DNA from: Sphingopyxis sp. MWB1
GTDB lineage: Bacteria > Pseudomonadota > Alphaproteobacteria > Sphingomonadales > Sphingomonadaceae
DNA length: 64,000 nucleotides
Direction of reading: 5' to 3'
NCBI RefSeq assembly: GCF_000763945.1
Contig: NZ_JQFJ01000005.1
Coordinates: forward strand, 226,137-290,136
A program made the translations under genes and the position numbers. Positions 52,232-61,301 of the stretch are shown here, piece by piece; the first letter of the stretch is position 1, and every line of letters starts with the position of its first letter. The notes beneath the pieces are model-generated. The model was not told the origin of the DNA. It did no database searches and worked only from the letters and a program-made list of their open reading frames with translations.

Positions 52232-52951
52232 TCAAACGCTCGATAGCGCAGCCTCGGTCGGCGGGATGCTCGCGGGCGTGCCGACGTCGAACCATTGGCC
52301 AAGGTGCGACAGTCCGTACAGCCGCCCCGCCGCAATCGCGCGGTCCCACAGGATGTTGGTCGAAAAAGGCCCCTCGGGCGCATCGTCGAGCAGGCGCGGC
52401 GAAATCAGTTGGACGCCGGTATAGACAAAGGGGGCAACGCGGCCCGGCTTGCGCCGCGACAGGCGCCCCGCCGCATCCATGTGAAAATCGCCCATGCCGC
52501 GATGCCCGGTCGCGCTCGCCTGACGAATAACAAGCAGCAGCGCGTCCATTTTCTCGCCATCCCAGTGGCGCGCCAGGTGGAGCAAGCTGTCCTGCGGCCC
52601 ATCGGTCCAGATATTGTCGCTATTGACGATCAATATGGGGTCGCCGGTCAGCAAGGGGCGCGCCTTGACCATTCCGCCTCCGGTTTCGAGTAGCTGGGCG
52701 CGTTCGTCCGAAATCGCGATATCAAAGGGACGCTTCTGCGCCGCCAGATGAGCCTCCAGCGCATCGGCGAGATAATGGACATTGACGACGACATGCGGGA
52801 TGCCCGCCGCTGCAATCCGGTCGAGGCTATGGTCGATCAGCGGTTTACCCGCGACCCGCACCAGGGGCTTGGGCCGCGTCGCGGTCAAGGGGCGCATTCT
52901 TTTGCCCAGCCCCGCGGCCATCACCATCGCGCTTTCGATCTTCGCCGTCAT
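52232..52951 (-). CDS. murU: MurU-type nucleotidyltransferase (N-acetylmuramate-1-phosphate uridylyltransferase)
   Basis: A 239-residue sugar nucleotidyltransferase with the activating motif MVMAAGLGKRMRPLTATRPKPLV and PLIDHSLDRI. Metal-site sequences are ILIVNSDNIW and WFDVGTP. Placed four bases after amgK, it most likely makes UDP-MurNAc from MurNAc-1-phosphate in the fosfomycin-independent cell-wall recycling route. Without the neighbour it could be read as a general mannose/glucose-1-phosphate nucleotidyltransferase; the amgK partnership decides it. Confidence 0.9.
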   Translation of the reverse strand: MTAKIESAMVMAAGLGKRMRPLTATRPKPLVRVAGKPLIDHSLDRIAAAGIPHVVVNVHYLADALEAHLAAQKRPFDIAISDERAQLLETGGGMVKARPLLTGDPILIVNSDNIWTDGPQDSLLHLARHWDGEKMDALLLVIRQASATGHRGMGDFHMDAAGRLSRRKPGRVAPFVYTGVQLISPRLLDDAPEGPFSTNILWDRAIAAGRLYGLSHLGQWFDVGTPASIPPTEAALSSV

Positions 52952-52955
52952 GGGG

Positions 52956-53936
52956 TCAGTCGCTCCACGCCGCCGCGCGCTTTTCGGCCGGAATATTGGC
53001 GTCGAACCAGGCGCGCACCGGCGCCAGCCCCGGCTGCATCAGATCGCGTTCGAGCAGCCCCCACATGCGCGGCTGATACTGGCGATAACCCGCCTTGCCA
53101 TCGCGTTTCCACAAACGGACAAAGACGCCCAATATGCGTGTATTGCGCTGCGCGGCGAGCGCCCAATAGGCGGTACGAAACGCCTCGCCCATTCCCGATT
53201 TGTCGATATAGCGTTCCAGCATTTGGGCCTCCACCGCGGGGCTCACATCGCGGCGCGCATCCTCCAGCACCGAGGCGAGGTCATAGGCGGGGTGGCCGAC
53301 GAGCGCGTCCTGAAAATCGAGCAGGCCATAGCGGGCGATGCCTTCGCGACCCGCCAGCAGCATGATATTTTCAGCATGATAATCGCGCAGCACCGTAACG
53401 CGCGGCAGCCCGTCGACATCGACGGGCTTCAGCACCTCTTCCCAGGCCGCAAAAAAACCCGCCTCATCAACCTTCAGGTCAAAGGCGGGGCAATACCAAT
53501 CGGTGAACAAGGACACTTCGCCCAGCCATTGCTCCAGGCTGTGGACGCGCAGGCCGTCCATCGCGGGCTGTCCATGCAGATGCAGCAGCAGGTCCGTAAT
53601 CCCGGCATAATAGTCGGACTCGGCCTGCGGGGTCGCATCCAGCGTTTCGCGCAGGCGGACATCGCCGAAATCCTCGATCAGCAGCAACCCCCGATCGAGA
53701 TCGCGCGCCAATATGGTGGGGGCGGTCAGCCCGCGCGCCAGCAACCATTCGGCCACAGCGACGAAGGGGCGCGGATCCTCATGCGGCGGGGGCGCATCCA
53801 TCAGCACCGCCTGCCGCCCTTCGCCAATCACGCGAAAATAGCGGCGAAAAGACGCATCCCCCGCAAGCGGGACTATCCGGGCATCGCCCCATCCATGCGC
53901 GGCAAGAAAATCGGGCGCATCACTGGGCGGAATCAT
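52956..53936 (-). CDS. amgK: AmgK, anomeric MurNAc/GlcNAc kinase
   Basis: A kinase of the aminoglycoside-phosphotransferase fold that phosphorylates MurNAc at C1 for peptidoglycan recycling. The start at 53936 (MIPPSDAPDFLAAHGWG) makes an ATGA overlap with tsaE; an earlier in-frame ATG is less likely. In the 326-residue protein are the nucleotide loop GDASFRRYFRV, LLIEDFGDVRL, the catalytic loop VLRDYHAENIMLL and the metal-binding LLDFQDALVGHPAYDLAS. It works with murU, directly downstream. Confidence 0.93.
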   Translation of the reverse strand: MIPPSDAPDFLAAHGWGDARIVPLAGDASFRRYFRVIGEGRQAVLMDAPPPHEDPRPFVAVAEWLLARGLTAPTILARDLDRGLLLIEDFGDVRLRETLDATPQAESDYYAGITDLLLHLHGQPAMDGLRVHSLEQWLGEVSLFTDWYCPAFDLKVDEAGFFAAWEEVLKPVDVDGLPRVTVLRDYHAENIMLLAGREGIARYGLLDFQDALVGHPAYDLASVLEDARRDVSPAVEAQMLERYIDKSGMGEAFRTAYWALAAQRNTRILGVFVRLWKRDGKAGYRQYQPRMWGLLERDLMQPGLAPVRAWFDANIPAEKRAAAWSD

Positions 53937-54382
53937 CGTAAGGGCCATCGAGCCTCCCAAGCGGCAGGGACTTGCGCTGTCAAGATACGGCGCTCGCCTG
54001 TGCCCTCAATTCCTATCCACAAAGCCCCGGGCCAACCCGCTTCACCCAGGCGTTCGGGCCATTCGATCAGCAGCGCGCCATCGTAGAGATATTCATCGAG
54101 CCCCAATTCAATGAGCTCGTCCGCATCCTCGATCCGGTAGAGATCAACATGGGCGATGGGCAGGTCGACTTCGGGCGGCGCATAGGGCTGGACAATGGCA
54201 AAGGTCGGGCTGGGCGCCTCACCCGCCAGCCCCCGCGCCTTGAGCATCGCGCGCGCCAGCGTCGTCTTGCCCGCACCCAAATCACCCGACAGCGCGACCA
54301 CGTCGCCCGCACGCAGCGCCGCACCCAGCGCCGCCCCAATCGCCTCGGCCTCGTTCAGATCATAGGCGCGCTGAGCCTTCAT
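53933..54382 (-). CDS. tsaE: TsaE, tRNA t6A-modification ATPase
   Basis: A small P-loop ATPase needed, with TsaB, TsaC and TsaD, for the threonylcarbamoyl-adenosine modification of tRNAs. The start at 54382 (MKAQRAYDLNEAEAIG) is 13 bases after divL ends; a longer frame from 54514 only reads through divL. The 149-residue protein has Walker A LSGDLGAGKTTLARAML and SPTFAIVQPY, then HVDLYRIEDADELIELGLDEYL and LIEWPERLG. All are TsaE hallmarks. Confidence 0.94.
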   Translation of the reverse strand: MKAQRAYDLNEAEAIGAALGAALRAGDVVALSGDLGAGKTTLARAMLKARGLAGEAPSPTFAIVQPYAPPEVDLPIAHVDLYRIEDADELIELGLDEYLYDGALLIEWPERLGEAGWPGALWIGIEGTGERRILTAQVPAAWEARWPLR

Positions 54383-54395
54383 CGCGATCCGCCCT

Positions 54396-56765
54396 TCATG
54401 CCCCTTCGCCGCGCGGCAGGCGAATGCGTACCAGCGTTCCCTGTCCCTTTTCGGTGAGCACCTCCATCGTGCCGCCATGGGCGGTGACAAGCTGCCGCGA
54501 CAGCGCAAGGCCAATTCCGCCCGCCGTGGTCCCTGCTTGCTGGCCTTGCGTCACGGCCGCCACCGTATCGGGTAAGCCGGGGCCATTGTCGGACACGATA
54601 ATCTCGACGCCTTCGTCGATCGCGGCGGCGTGTAGCAGGACGCGCGCGCTGCCCCGCCGCACCGGGGCCGTATAGCGGATGCCATTGTCGATCAGCCCCG
54701 CGAACAGGCGGCCAAGGCGTGCGGGATCGCCCATCACTGTGCCAAGATCCGCCGCCAGTTCGCCCACCAGTTCGACCTTTTCCGCCGCCGCAAACGGGCG
54801 GGCATCGTCGAGCGCCTTGGCCAACAGCGGCGCAAGCGCAACGGGGGCACGGTCAATAGCCAGCGTCCCGGCCTCGCCCTGCGCCAAGTCTAGCACATTG
54901 TCGATCTGCCGCCCCAGCACCCCGACCGATTCCATAATCGCATCGACATAGCTTTGCTGCTGCTCCGCCAGCTTCCCGGCATAGCCCGACTGCAGCATCT
55001 CGGCGAACCCGCCGATGGACGTCAACGGCGTACGCAATTCATAACTCATGCGCGACAGAAAGGCCGTCTTCACCTTGTCCGCCGCTTCCAGCGCCTCGTT
55101 GCGCTCGCGCAGCGCACCCTCGACCTTTCGGCTCGCGCTCACGTCGAGCATGATCAGCAGCGCGTTGCCATCGGGCAGCGGAATGGCGGCAAAGTCGAAA
55201 TAACGGCCATCGGCAAAACGTATCTCGCCTGCCCGCTGGGTGCGCTCCAGCGTCGCGGCGCGCACGACTTCCTGCACAATGCTGATCTGCTGCGGCTTGG
55301 CAAGCCGGTCCGCGAGGCCGCTCATCAGCGCATCGACGCGCGGATGCGCGGCCAATGTCGGCTCGCTGACATTCCACAGTCGGCGAAAACGCTGGTTCCA
55401 CAGATGCAGGCGCCCATCGGGGGCGAATACCGCAATCGCTTCGAACAAATTGTCGAAGGTCGCGGTCCGGACCCGCAGCAAAGTGTCGCGTGCGCCGGCA
55501 AGCTGCACCTGTTCGGTGCGATCCTCGGCGATCAGCAACAGGCCGCCATCGGGGGTTGGCTGGGCGACGACGCGCAAATGGGTTCCATCGCGCAGGAGCC
55601 ACTCTTCCTCGCTCGCCTCGGCGCGCGCAAACCATCCGACATGCGCCTGCCGCCATTCGGGAAAGTCGCGGACCTCCGGCGTGCGCCCTTCGTCGCGCCA
55701 GCGGTCGAGCAGCCGCGCAAAGGGCGGCGCTTCGGCAATTTCCTCGCTATCGAGGTGGAAAAGGCGGCGAAACGGCTGGTTGGCGAAAACCAGGCCCTGA
55801 TCGGCGCCAAATTGTGCTACCGCTGCCGACAGACGGTCGAGCAGGTCGCGCTGCGCCTCGACAAAGCGGCGATGCGCGCCCCTTTCGCTCTCCAGCTCCT
55901 GAATGTCGATGGCATAGCCCGCGACGCCGATGCTTTGCCCCCCCTCGGGCGTCAGGGGCACATCGACGACCCGCATGATGCGCCGTTCGCCCTCGATGGT
56001 CACGGGTATGGTGCGGGTGCGCGCCGCGCCCGCGCTTCGCGCCTGTTCGGCGGCTTCGGATGCGCTCACCCCCGCCACCGGTTCGCACAGTTCGATTCCG
56101 TCGTCGATCACCGCAGCCGCGCTCGTCGCTTCGACCGCGCGGACGTAGGCGCTGTTCACCAGCGCAAGCTGCAACGCTGTGTCGCGAAACCACATGGGAA
56201 AGGGTGCCGCCTCGATCAGCCCGGACAGGGCTTCAAACGCCGCCATCGCATCATCGCGTTCGCGCCGTGTGTCGGCCAGCGCGCGCTGGCCATCGGTCGC
56301 ATCGCTGACCCACAGAAGCACACTGCCCGGCCCGCCGACGGCATGCGGCGCGGCATTGCCCTGAAAAATGATCGCGCGGTCGCTTCCTTGCGGGCACAGA
56401 GTCAAAACAAAGGGTTTGGCGCCGCGCTGGGCGGCGATGATCGCCTGGCGCAGCGCTTCATGCCCTGCGGCATCCAGCCCGGCATCGACACCGCGCAGTT
56501 CATCAAAGCTGCGAATGCCGCCTTCGATCCCCAGCCAGCGCGCCAGCCGATCGCTCGCTTCCAGCCGCCAGTCGCCGCGTATGATCACCGGCAATTGAGG
56601 GGACGCGCTCACCAGCGCCGCCAATCGTTCGCTTTGCGCGCTGACAAAGGCGGATCGCCGCTGCATCGCTATGCCGCGCACCACAGCCCACAGGCCCAGG
56701 ACGAGCCAGAAAGCCGCGAACAGCCCGAGCGCAAACGGCAGATGAGCGGAAAGCGAAGCGCTCAT
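54396..56765 (-). CDS. divL: DivL-type PAS sensor kinase with Tyr in place of the H-box His
   Basis: A 789-residue membrane signalling protein. It has one N-terminal helix (ALGLFAAFWLVLGLWAVV), several PAS domains (about 50-560), and a HisKA dimerisation domain (FLSRMSYELRTPLTSIGGF). In that domain the phospho-accepting His is replaced by Tyr575 (codon TAT). The ATPase domain keeps the N box (LIDNGIRYTAP), G1 (VSDNGPGLPDT) and G2 (GGIGLALSRQL). The Tyr substitution, PAS-rich architecture and tsaE neighbour match DivL of Caulobacter, which controls the CckA-CtrA cell-cycle pathway through protein contact, not His phosphorylation. Whether a tyrosine phosphorylation occurs is debated in that system. 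An active-site mutation of an ordinary kinase is the alternative. Confidence 0.9.
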   Translation of the reverse strand: MSASLSAHLPFALGLFAAFWLVLGLWAVVRGIAMQRRSAFVSAQSERLAALVSASPQLPVIIRGDWRLEASDRLARWLGIEGGIRSFDELRGVDAGLDAAGHEALRQAIIAAQRGAKPFVLTLCPQGSDRAIIFQGNAAPHAVGGPGSVLLWVSDATDGQRALADTRRERDDAMAAFEALSGLIEAAPFPMWFRDTALQLALVNSAYVRAVEATSAAAVIDDGIELCEPVAGVSASEAAEQARSAGAARTRTIPVTIEGERRIMRVVDVPLTPEGGQSIGVAGYAIDIQELESERGAHRRFVEAQRDLLDRLSAAVAQFGADQGLVFANQPFRRLFHLDSEEIAEAPPFARLLDRWRDEGRTPEVRDFPEWRQAHVGWFARAEASEEEWLLRDGTHLRVVAQPTPDGGLLLIAEDRTEQVQLAGARDTLLRVRTATFDNLFEAIAVFAPDGRLHLWNQRFRRLWNVSEPTLAAHPRVDALMSGLADRLAKPQQISIVQEVVRAATLERTQRAGEIRFADGRYFDFAAIPLPDGNALLIMLDVSASRKVEGALRERNEALEAADKVKTAFLSRMSYELRTPLTSIGGFAEMLQSGYAGKLAEQQQSYVDAIMESVGVLGRQIDNVLDLAQGEAGTLAIDRAPVALAPLLAKALDDARPFAAAEKVELVGELAADLGTVMGDPARLGRLFAGLIDNGIRYTAPVRRGSARVLLHAAAIDEGVEIIVSDNGPGLPDTVAAVTQGQQAGTTAGGIGLALSRQLVTAHGGTMEVLTEKGQGTLVRIRLPRGEGA

Positions 56766-56930
56766 TCCGCAAAATATCCTGATCTATGAAAGGCAGGCCC
56801 GGCGTGCATAGCCGATTGCCCTACCGGCGATGCAAAAATGTTGCAATCGCGTGTCGGGCCGGACCGGCGCATAGGCCGCCCTGCCTGGCGCGAAAGCTTG
56901 CGATGGGCGGCAAAGCCCGCGCCCAAGACG

Positions 56931-56967
56931 CCGCCAGAAAACACGCTCCACGCGCGTTTTCCGGCGG
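56931..56967 (-). terminator. Hairpin after ahcY
   Basis: CCGCCAGAAAACACG (56931-56945) and CGCGTTTTCCGGCGG (56953-56967) pair over 15 positions with two G-U type mismatches and a seven-base loop. It lies ten bases after the ahcY stop on the minus strand. There is no T-rich tail, so termination by this hairpin alone is only moderately likely. Confidence 0.55.
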
Positions 56968-56977
56968 AAACCCGCTA

Positions 56978-58384
56978 TCAATAGCGATAATGATCGGGCT
57001 TGAACGGTCCTTCGACCGGCACGCCGATATAATCGGCCTGCTTTTGCGTCAGCTTGGACAGTTTCACGCCCAGCTTTTCCAGATGCAGCGCCGCCACCTT
57101 TTCGTCGAGATGCTTGGGCAGGACATAGACGTCATTCTTATACTGATCGCCCTTGGTGAACAGCTCGATCTGGGCCAGCACCTGATTGGTAAAGCTCGAC
57201 GACATGACGAAGCTAGGATGCCCCGTCGCGCAGCCCAGATTGACGAGGCGCCCCTTGGCGAGAACGATGATCTGCTTGCCATCGGGGAATTCCACCAGAT
57301 CGGTGCCCGGCTTCACTTCGGTCCATTTATAATTGGCAAGGCCAGCAATCTGGATTTCGCTGTCGAAATGGCCAATGTTGCACACAATGCTCATCGGCTT
57401 CATCGCGGCCATATGCTCGGCAGTGATCACATCGGCATTGCCGGTCGCGGTGCAGAAAATATCAGCCCGCTTGACCGCTTCCTCCATGGTGACGACTTCA
57501 AAGCCTTCCATCGCCGCCTGCAGCGCGCAGATCGGATCGACTTCGGTGACGAGTACGCGCGCGCCGCCGTTGCGAAGCGACTGGGCCGACCCTTTGCCGA
57601 CATCGCCAAAGCCCGCAACGCAGGCGACCTTGCCCGCCAGCATCACGTCGGTCGCGCGGCGGATCGCGTCAACCAGGCTTTCCTTGCAGCCATAAAGATT
57701 GTCGAATTTCGACTTGGTCACGCTGTCGTTGACGTTGATCGCGGGGAAAGGCAGTTCGCCCTTCTTGGCGATTTCATACAGGCGATGGACGCCCGTGGTG
57801 GTTTCCTCCGACACGCCCTTCAGCGCCTTGACCGTCTTGGTCAGATAGCCGGGGTTTGCGGCGACAAAGGCTTTCAGCGCGCGCTGGAATTCGACTTCTT
57901 CTTCATTTTCCGGCGCGGGCAATTCAGCGCCCGCTTCGATCTTCGCGCCCCACAGCGCGAACATGGTGGCATCGCCGCCATCGTCGAGGATGATGTTGGC
58001 GGTGGTATCGCCCCAGTCGAAAATGCGGCCGACATAGTCCCAATAATCGGCAAGGCTTTCGCCCTTCACCGCAAAGACCGGAATATTCTGCGCGGCAATG
58101 GCCGCGGCGGCGTGATCCTGGGTCGAAAAGATGTTGCAGGTGGCCCAGCGCACGTCGGCGCCCAGCGCCACCAGCGTTTCGATCAGCACGGCGGTCTGGA
58201 TCGTCATATGCAGCGACCCGGTGATGCGCGCGCCCTTCAGCGGCTGCGACGCGCCATATTCCTCGCGCAGCGCCATCAGGCCGGGCATTTCAGTTTCGGC
58301 AATGGCAATTTCCTTGCGACCGAAATCGGCCAGATTGATGTCGGCGATGACATAGTCGCGGGTGTCGGCGGCGGTTGTGGCCAC
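56978..58384 (-). CDS. ahcY: AhcY, S-adenosylhomocysteine hydrolase
   Basis: This enzyme splits S-adenosylhomocysteine into adenosine and homocysteine, keeping the methylation cycle running. The 468-residue protein is full length. It has the NAD-binding [14 protein letters not shown], the substrate-site motifs [35 protein letters not shown] and [18 protein letters not shown], and the C-terminal KPDHYRY that completes the neighbouring subunit's cofactor site. The start is preceded by AGGAG. A terminator-like hairpin follows. No riboswitch that I can recognise is present in the leader. Confidence 0.97.
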   Translation of the reverse strand: MATTAADTRDYVIADINLADFGRKEIAIAETEMPGLMALREEYGASQPLKGARITGSLHMTIQTAVLIETLVALGADVRWATCNIFSTQDHAAAAIAAQNIPVFAVKGESLADYWDYVGRIFDWGDTTANIILDDGGDATMFALWGAKIEAGAELPAPENEEEVEFQRALKAFVAANPGYLTKTVKALKGVSEETTTGVHRLYEIAKKGELPFPAINVNDSVTKSKFDNLYGCKESLVDAIRRATDVMLAGKVACVAGFGDVGKGSAQSLRNGGARVLVTEVDPICALQAAMEGFEVVTMEEAVKRADIFCTATGNADVITAEHMAAMKPMSIVCNIGHFDSEIQIAGLANYKWTEVKPGTDLVEFPDGKQIIVLAKGRLVNLGCATGHPSFVMSSSFTNQVLAQIELFTKGDQYKNDVYVLPKHLDEKVAALHLEKLGVKLSKLTQKQADYIGVPVEGPFKPDHYRY

Positions 58385-58843
58385 GGATAATCTCCTGTTG
58401 GGCGGGTTGACCGCAGGCGAGCGGCCACGAAATTATGTTACGCGCCCTAATCGAAAGAGCCCGCGCGTTCAAATATAAACTTTTCTTTATGTCATGAAAA
58501 GGGGGCGGTCCGGCCCACCCGTTTCCTGCCCCGTACAGGGATCAGCCGAGGGTCTTTCGGTGCGACATCCCCTTACCCGAATCGGCGATTCGGCAGCCGA
58601 ATCGGCATGCCCCGCGGCACGTGACGCCCAAAAAAATTTTCACCGCCGCCGATTATGACAGGAGCCGCCCGATTTATGTGACAGCAGCCAATTTGCCCCA
58701 AGATTCTGAAAAACAATCCTTATAATGCGGCTTGCGATAAGAATAATCGTTATTTGTGACATCAATGTTACAACCCCCCGAAAATATTGACTTTTTTGTC
58801 CCTGCACCGGAAAATCAAGCCAAGTTTTCTGGGAGATAAGGAT
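58385..58843. other. Non-coding gap between ahcY and the exported TPR gene
   Basis: This 459-base stretch contains no gene that I can support. It holds divergent promoters. The half near ahcY is GC-rich and includes CCGAATCGGCGATTCGG (58577-58593), a 7-bp inverted repeat around three bases, with CCGAATCGGC repeated at 58597-58606. The half near the TPR gene is AT-rich with a TATAAT hexamer (58721-58726) and the operator-like sites annotated separately. Confidence 0.7.
58736..58772 (+). promoter_or_regulatory. Fur-box-like sequence and adjacent inverted repeat
   Basis: GATAAGAATAATCGTTATT (58736-58754) matches the E. coli Fur consensus at 15 of 19 positions and starts ten bases after TATAAT. 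It touches TGTGACATCAATGTTACA (58755-58772), an inverted repeat matching at seven of eight arm positions. Together they cover the likely transcription start of the exported TPR gene. Confidence 0.4.
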
Positions 58844-59242
58844 ATGAAAAAAATTCTCTTGCCGCTGGCCGCTATGGCTTTTGCGACCCCTGCCGCCGCG
58901 CAATCGATCGTCGTGGTGACAGCGCCGCACAATGAAACAGCGCAGCTTCCCGTGGCTTATGCCGAATTGAAGGCGGGACAAAATCGCGCCGCCCTTGCCA
59001 AGCTCACCGGCGACAGCGGGATCGATGCGCGCGACCCGTCGCGCCTCATCAATCTTGGCACCGCTTATGCCCGGCTGGGTCGCACCGCCGATGCCGCCGC
59101 CGCTTATGAAGCCGCCGCGACCAGCCCGATCCGCTACGACCTCGAACTCGCCAATGGCGATTATATGGACTCGCGCTGGGCGGCGCGCACCGCGCTTGCC
59201 AATTTGTCCGCGGGGCGCCCGCAACTCGCACTCGCACAATAA
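58844..59242 (+). CDS. Small exported TPR-like protein of unknown function
   Basis: A 132-residue protein with a signal peptide (MKKILLPLAAMAFATPAAAQ, cleaved after the Gln or just before). The start at 58844 follows GGGAGATAAGG; a frame from 58787 adds 19 non-signal residues. The mature part looks like two tetratricopeptide-type helices (DPSRLINLGTAYARLGRTADAAAAYEAAA and the LELANGDYMDSRWAARTALANL stretch, seen in parts). No catalytic motif is visible. Possible Fur-like control suggests a link to iron or stress, by inference. Confidence 0.75.
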   Translation: MKKILLPLAAMAFATPAAAQSIVVVTAPHNETAQLPVAYAELKAGQNRAALAKLTGDSGIDARDPSRLINLGTAYARLGRTADAAAAYEAAATSPIRYDLELANGDYMDSRWAARTALANLSAGRPQLALAQ

Positions 59243-59252
59243 GCGCGGCGGA

Positions 59253-59816
59253 TTAGGCTTCACCGCCTTCGGTGGTTAACAGGCGGGCGTCCACTCCCGC
59301 TTCTGCAAACGCCGCCTGCCAGCGCTCGGCGGGCGGCGTTTCGAACAACAGGGCATCGCTGCCCGGCGTGACATGCCAGCCGTGGCGGACCATTTCTTCC
59401 TCCAGCTGTCCGGGCGACCATCCGGCATAGCCCAGCGCCACCAGCCATTTTGACGGACCGCGCCCTTCGCCGATGGCGCGCAAAATATCGTGCGAACTCG
59501 ACACCATCCAGCGATCGGCAATCTGCGCTGCGCCCTCGCCGCCCCAATCGAGGCTGTGAAGAACAAAGCCGCGGGTGGGTTCGACCGGCCCACCCAGAAA
59601 AACCGGCTGGTCAAGCGGGTCTTCGTGCACAATTTCCAGCTGGTCGAGCACAGCGCCCACGGTCATGCCGTCGATGGGGTCATCCACGGCGATCCCCATC
59701 GCGCCTTCCTCATCGTGGCTGATCATCGCAATCACCGAATGCTCAAAGCGGGGGTCGCCAATACCCGGAAGCGCGAGCAGTAACTGGCCGGTGAACCAGG
59801 TCGGGTTCGTTTCCAT
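59253..59816 (-). CDS. YqgE/AlgH family protein
   Basis: A 187-residue protein of the UPF0301/AlgH family. The start at 59816 (METNPTWFTGQLLLALPGI) is chosen because it gives the conserved N-terminus and a normal length. Family motifs are GDPRFEHSVIAMISHDEEGAMGI, VFLGGPVEPTRGFVLHS and LVALGYAGWSPGQLEEE. The biochemical role is not settled in the family; some members influence regulation of exopolysaccharide genes. It is convergent with the exported TPR gene. Confidence 0.93.
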   Translation of the reverse strand: METNPTWFTGQLLLALPGIGDPRFEHSVIAMISHDEEGAMGIAVDDPIDGMTVGAVLDQLEIVHEDPLDQPVFLGGPVEPTRGFVLHSLDWGGEGAAQIADRWMVSSSHDILRAIGEGRGPSKWLVALGYAGWSPGQLEEEMVRHGWHVTPGSDALLFETPPAERWQAAFAEAGVDARLLTTEGGEA

Positions 59817-59904
59817 CGCCCTATCATGGACGCCCGCGCCCGCAGGGTCCAGTGGCTTGCCCGAAAACAATCGCTTGACTGGCGCAGTTCGCCCGATGCC
59901 GCAC

Positions 59905-61128
59905 TCAGGTCGCGGCGTGGGCGCGCATCCATTTTTCGACGACAGGCGCAATCTGGTCGCGCCATTTGCGCCCGTTGAAAATGCCATAATGGCCGACACT
60001 CTTCGCAAGCAGATATTTCTTTTTGGCGTCGGGAAGATCGGTGGCGAGCGTCAACGCGGCCTTGGTCTGCCCGATCCCCGAAATATCGTCGCGCTCGCCC
60101 TCGATGGCGAGCAGGGCAATATCCCTGATCGCGCCAACATCGACTCTTTCCCCGCGATGCATCATTTCGCCCTTGGGCAGCAGATGGCGCTGGAACACCA
60201 CATCGACCGTTTCCAGATAAAATTCGGCGGTCATGTCGCACACGGCGCGATATTCGTCGTAAAATTCCTTGGTCTTGTCCGCGCTTTCGCCGTCGCCATC
60301 GACCAGATGCCTGAACATCTCCCAATGGCTCATCAGATGGTTGCCCAGGTTCATCGACATAAAACCGGCAAGCTGCAAAAAGCCCGGATAGACGCGCCGC
60401 CCCGCGCCCGGATACCAGGCCGGCACCGTCGCGATGACATTTTCCTCAAACCAGGCATAGGGGCGCGTGGTGGCATGCTGGTTGACCGCCGTGGGCGCCT
60501 CGCGCGTGTCGATCGGCCCGCCCATCATCGTCAGCGTTCGCGGGCGGCAATCATGCTTTTGCGCGGCCATCACCGCGGCGGCAGCAAGGCTCGGCACAGA
60601 GGGCTGGCACACCGCGAGCATATGGGCGCCGGGGCCGATATGCTCCAGCCAGCCGATCAGATAGTCGATATAATCATCGAGGTCGAAATGCCCCGCGTCC
60701 AGCGGCACATTGCGCGCATCGCGCCAGTCGGTGATCCACACATCATGGCCGGGCAGCATCCGCTCGACCGTCCCGCGCAACAAGGTCGCATAATGGCCCG
60801 ACATGGGCGCGACGATCAGCAGCTTGGGCGCGTCCTTCGCCCCGTCATGCACAAAATGCTTGAGCTGGCCAAAGGGCTTGCGTGCCTCGATCCGTTCGGT
60901 CACCGGCAGCGTCTGACCATCGACCACCACATCGCACAGTCCGAATTCGGGCTTGCCGCGCGGCGCGGCGGCATGGGCAAAAACTTCGAGCGCCGAGGCG
61001 AACAGCGGGCTGGCGCCGAAATAGCCCAGCGGATTGGCCGGATGCTGCATCGCCTGCGCCCCCGCCGTGGCAAGCGCGCTTGCCCCTGCGAGCCAGCTGC
61101 GCTGCATGTCAAAGGCGTGGTAAAGCAT
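59905..61128 (-). CDS. phaZ: Intracellular polyhydroxyalkanoate depolymerase
   Basis: A 407-residue alpha/beta hydrolase of the intracellular PHA depolymerase family, mobilising storage polyester granules. The start MLYHAFDMQRSWLAGASAL at 61128 gives the conserved family N-terminus, with ribosome-binding GGAACG nearby. The nucleophile elbow is HMLAVCQPSVPSLAAAA, with Cys in place of Ser, which is normal for this intracellular family. Other motifs are APMSGHYATLLRGTVE and VWITDWRDARNVPL. The C-terminal His is in LAKSVGHYGIFNG. It is divergent from the ABC exporter. Confidence 0.92.
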   Translation of the reverse strand: MLYHAFDMQRSWLAGASALATAGAQAMQHPANPLGYFGASPLFASALEVFAHAAAPRGKPEFGLCDVVVDGQTLPVTERIEARKPFGQLKHFVHDGAKDAPKLLIVAPMSGHYATLLRGTVERMLPGHDVWITDWRDARNVPLDAGHFDLDDYIDYLIGWLEHIGPGAHMLAVCQPSVPSLAAAAVMAAQKHDCRPRTLTMMGGPIDTREAPTAVNQHATTRPYAWFEENVIATVPAWYPGAGRRVYPGFLQLAGFMSMNLGNHLMSHWEMFRHLVDGDGESADKTKEFYDEYRAVCDMTAEFYLETVDVVFQRHLLPKGEMMHRGERVDVGAIRDIALLAIEGERDDISGIGQTKAALTLATDLPDAKKKYLLAKSVGHYGIFNGRKWRDQIAPVVEKWMRAHAAT

Positions 61129-61225
61129 ATATCGTTCCTTGCATGGCGCGGGCGCTCTGACGGCGCCTTGGCCTTGCCCGCAGTCTAGCCGATGACTTTC
61201 ATTGTGCAACGCATCATTTTACTTC

Positions 61226-61245
61226 CCCTTCACCATGTTGAAGGG
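61226..61245. promoter_or_regulatory. Inverted repeat in the phaZ / ABC-exporter divergent gap
   Basis: CCCTTCA (61226-61232) and TGAAGGG (61239-61245) are perfect complements around CCATGT. The 173-base gap separates two divergent genes, so this may be an operator or a leader hairpin for either; nothing else distinguishes the two. Confidence 0.35.
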
Positions 61246-61301
61246 AGCCGGACATTTTGGATCGTTGAGCCGCGCTTCCACCGCTGCTAGGGCGATGCAC
61301 G

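Noticed and set aside
58385..58500. SAH or SAM riboswitch in the ahcY leader
   Set aside because: The leader lacks any conserved riboswitch core that I recognise; a covariance-model search would be decisive.
58650..58690. Additional Pho-box-like CTGTCA copies upstream of ahcY
   Set aside because: The two copies are 23 bases apart, out of 11-base phase, and about 270 bases from the gene.
59905..61128. Ser-to-Cys change at the phaZ nucleophile as a mutation
   Set aside because: Cys at this position is normal in the intracellular PHA depolymerase family.
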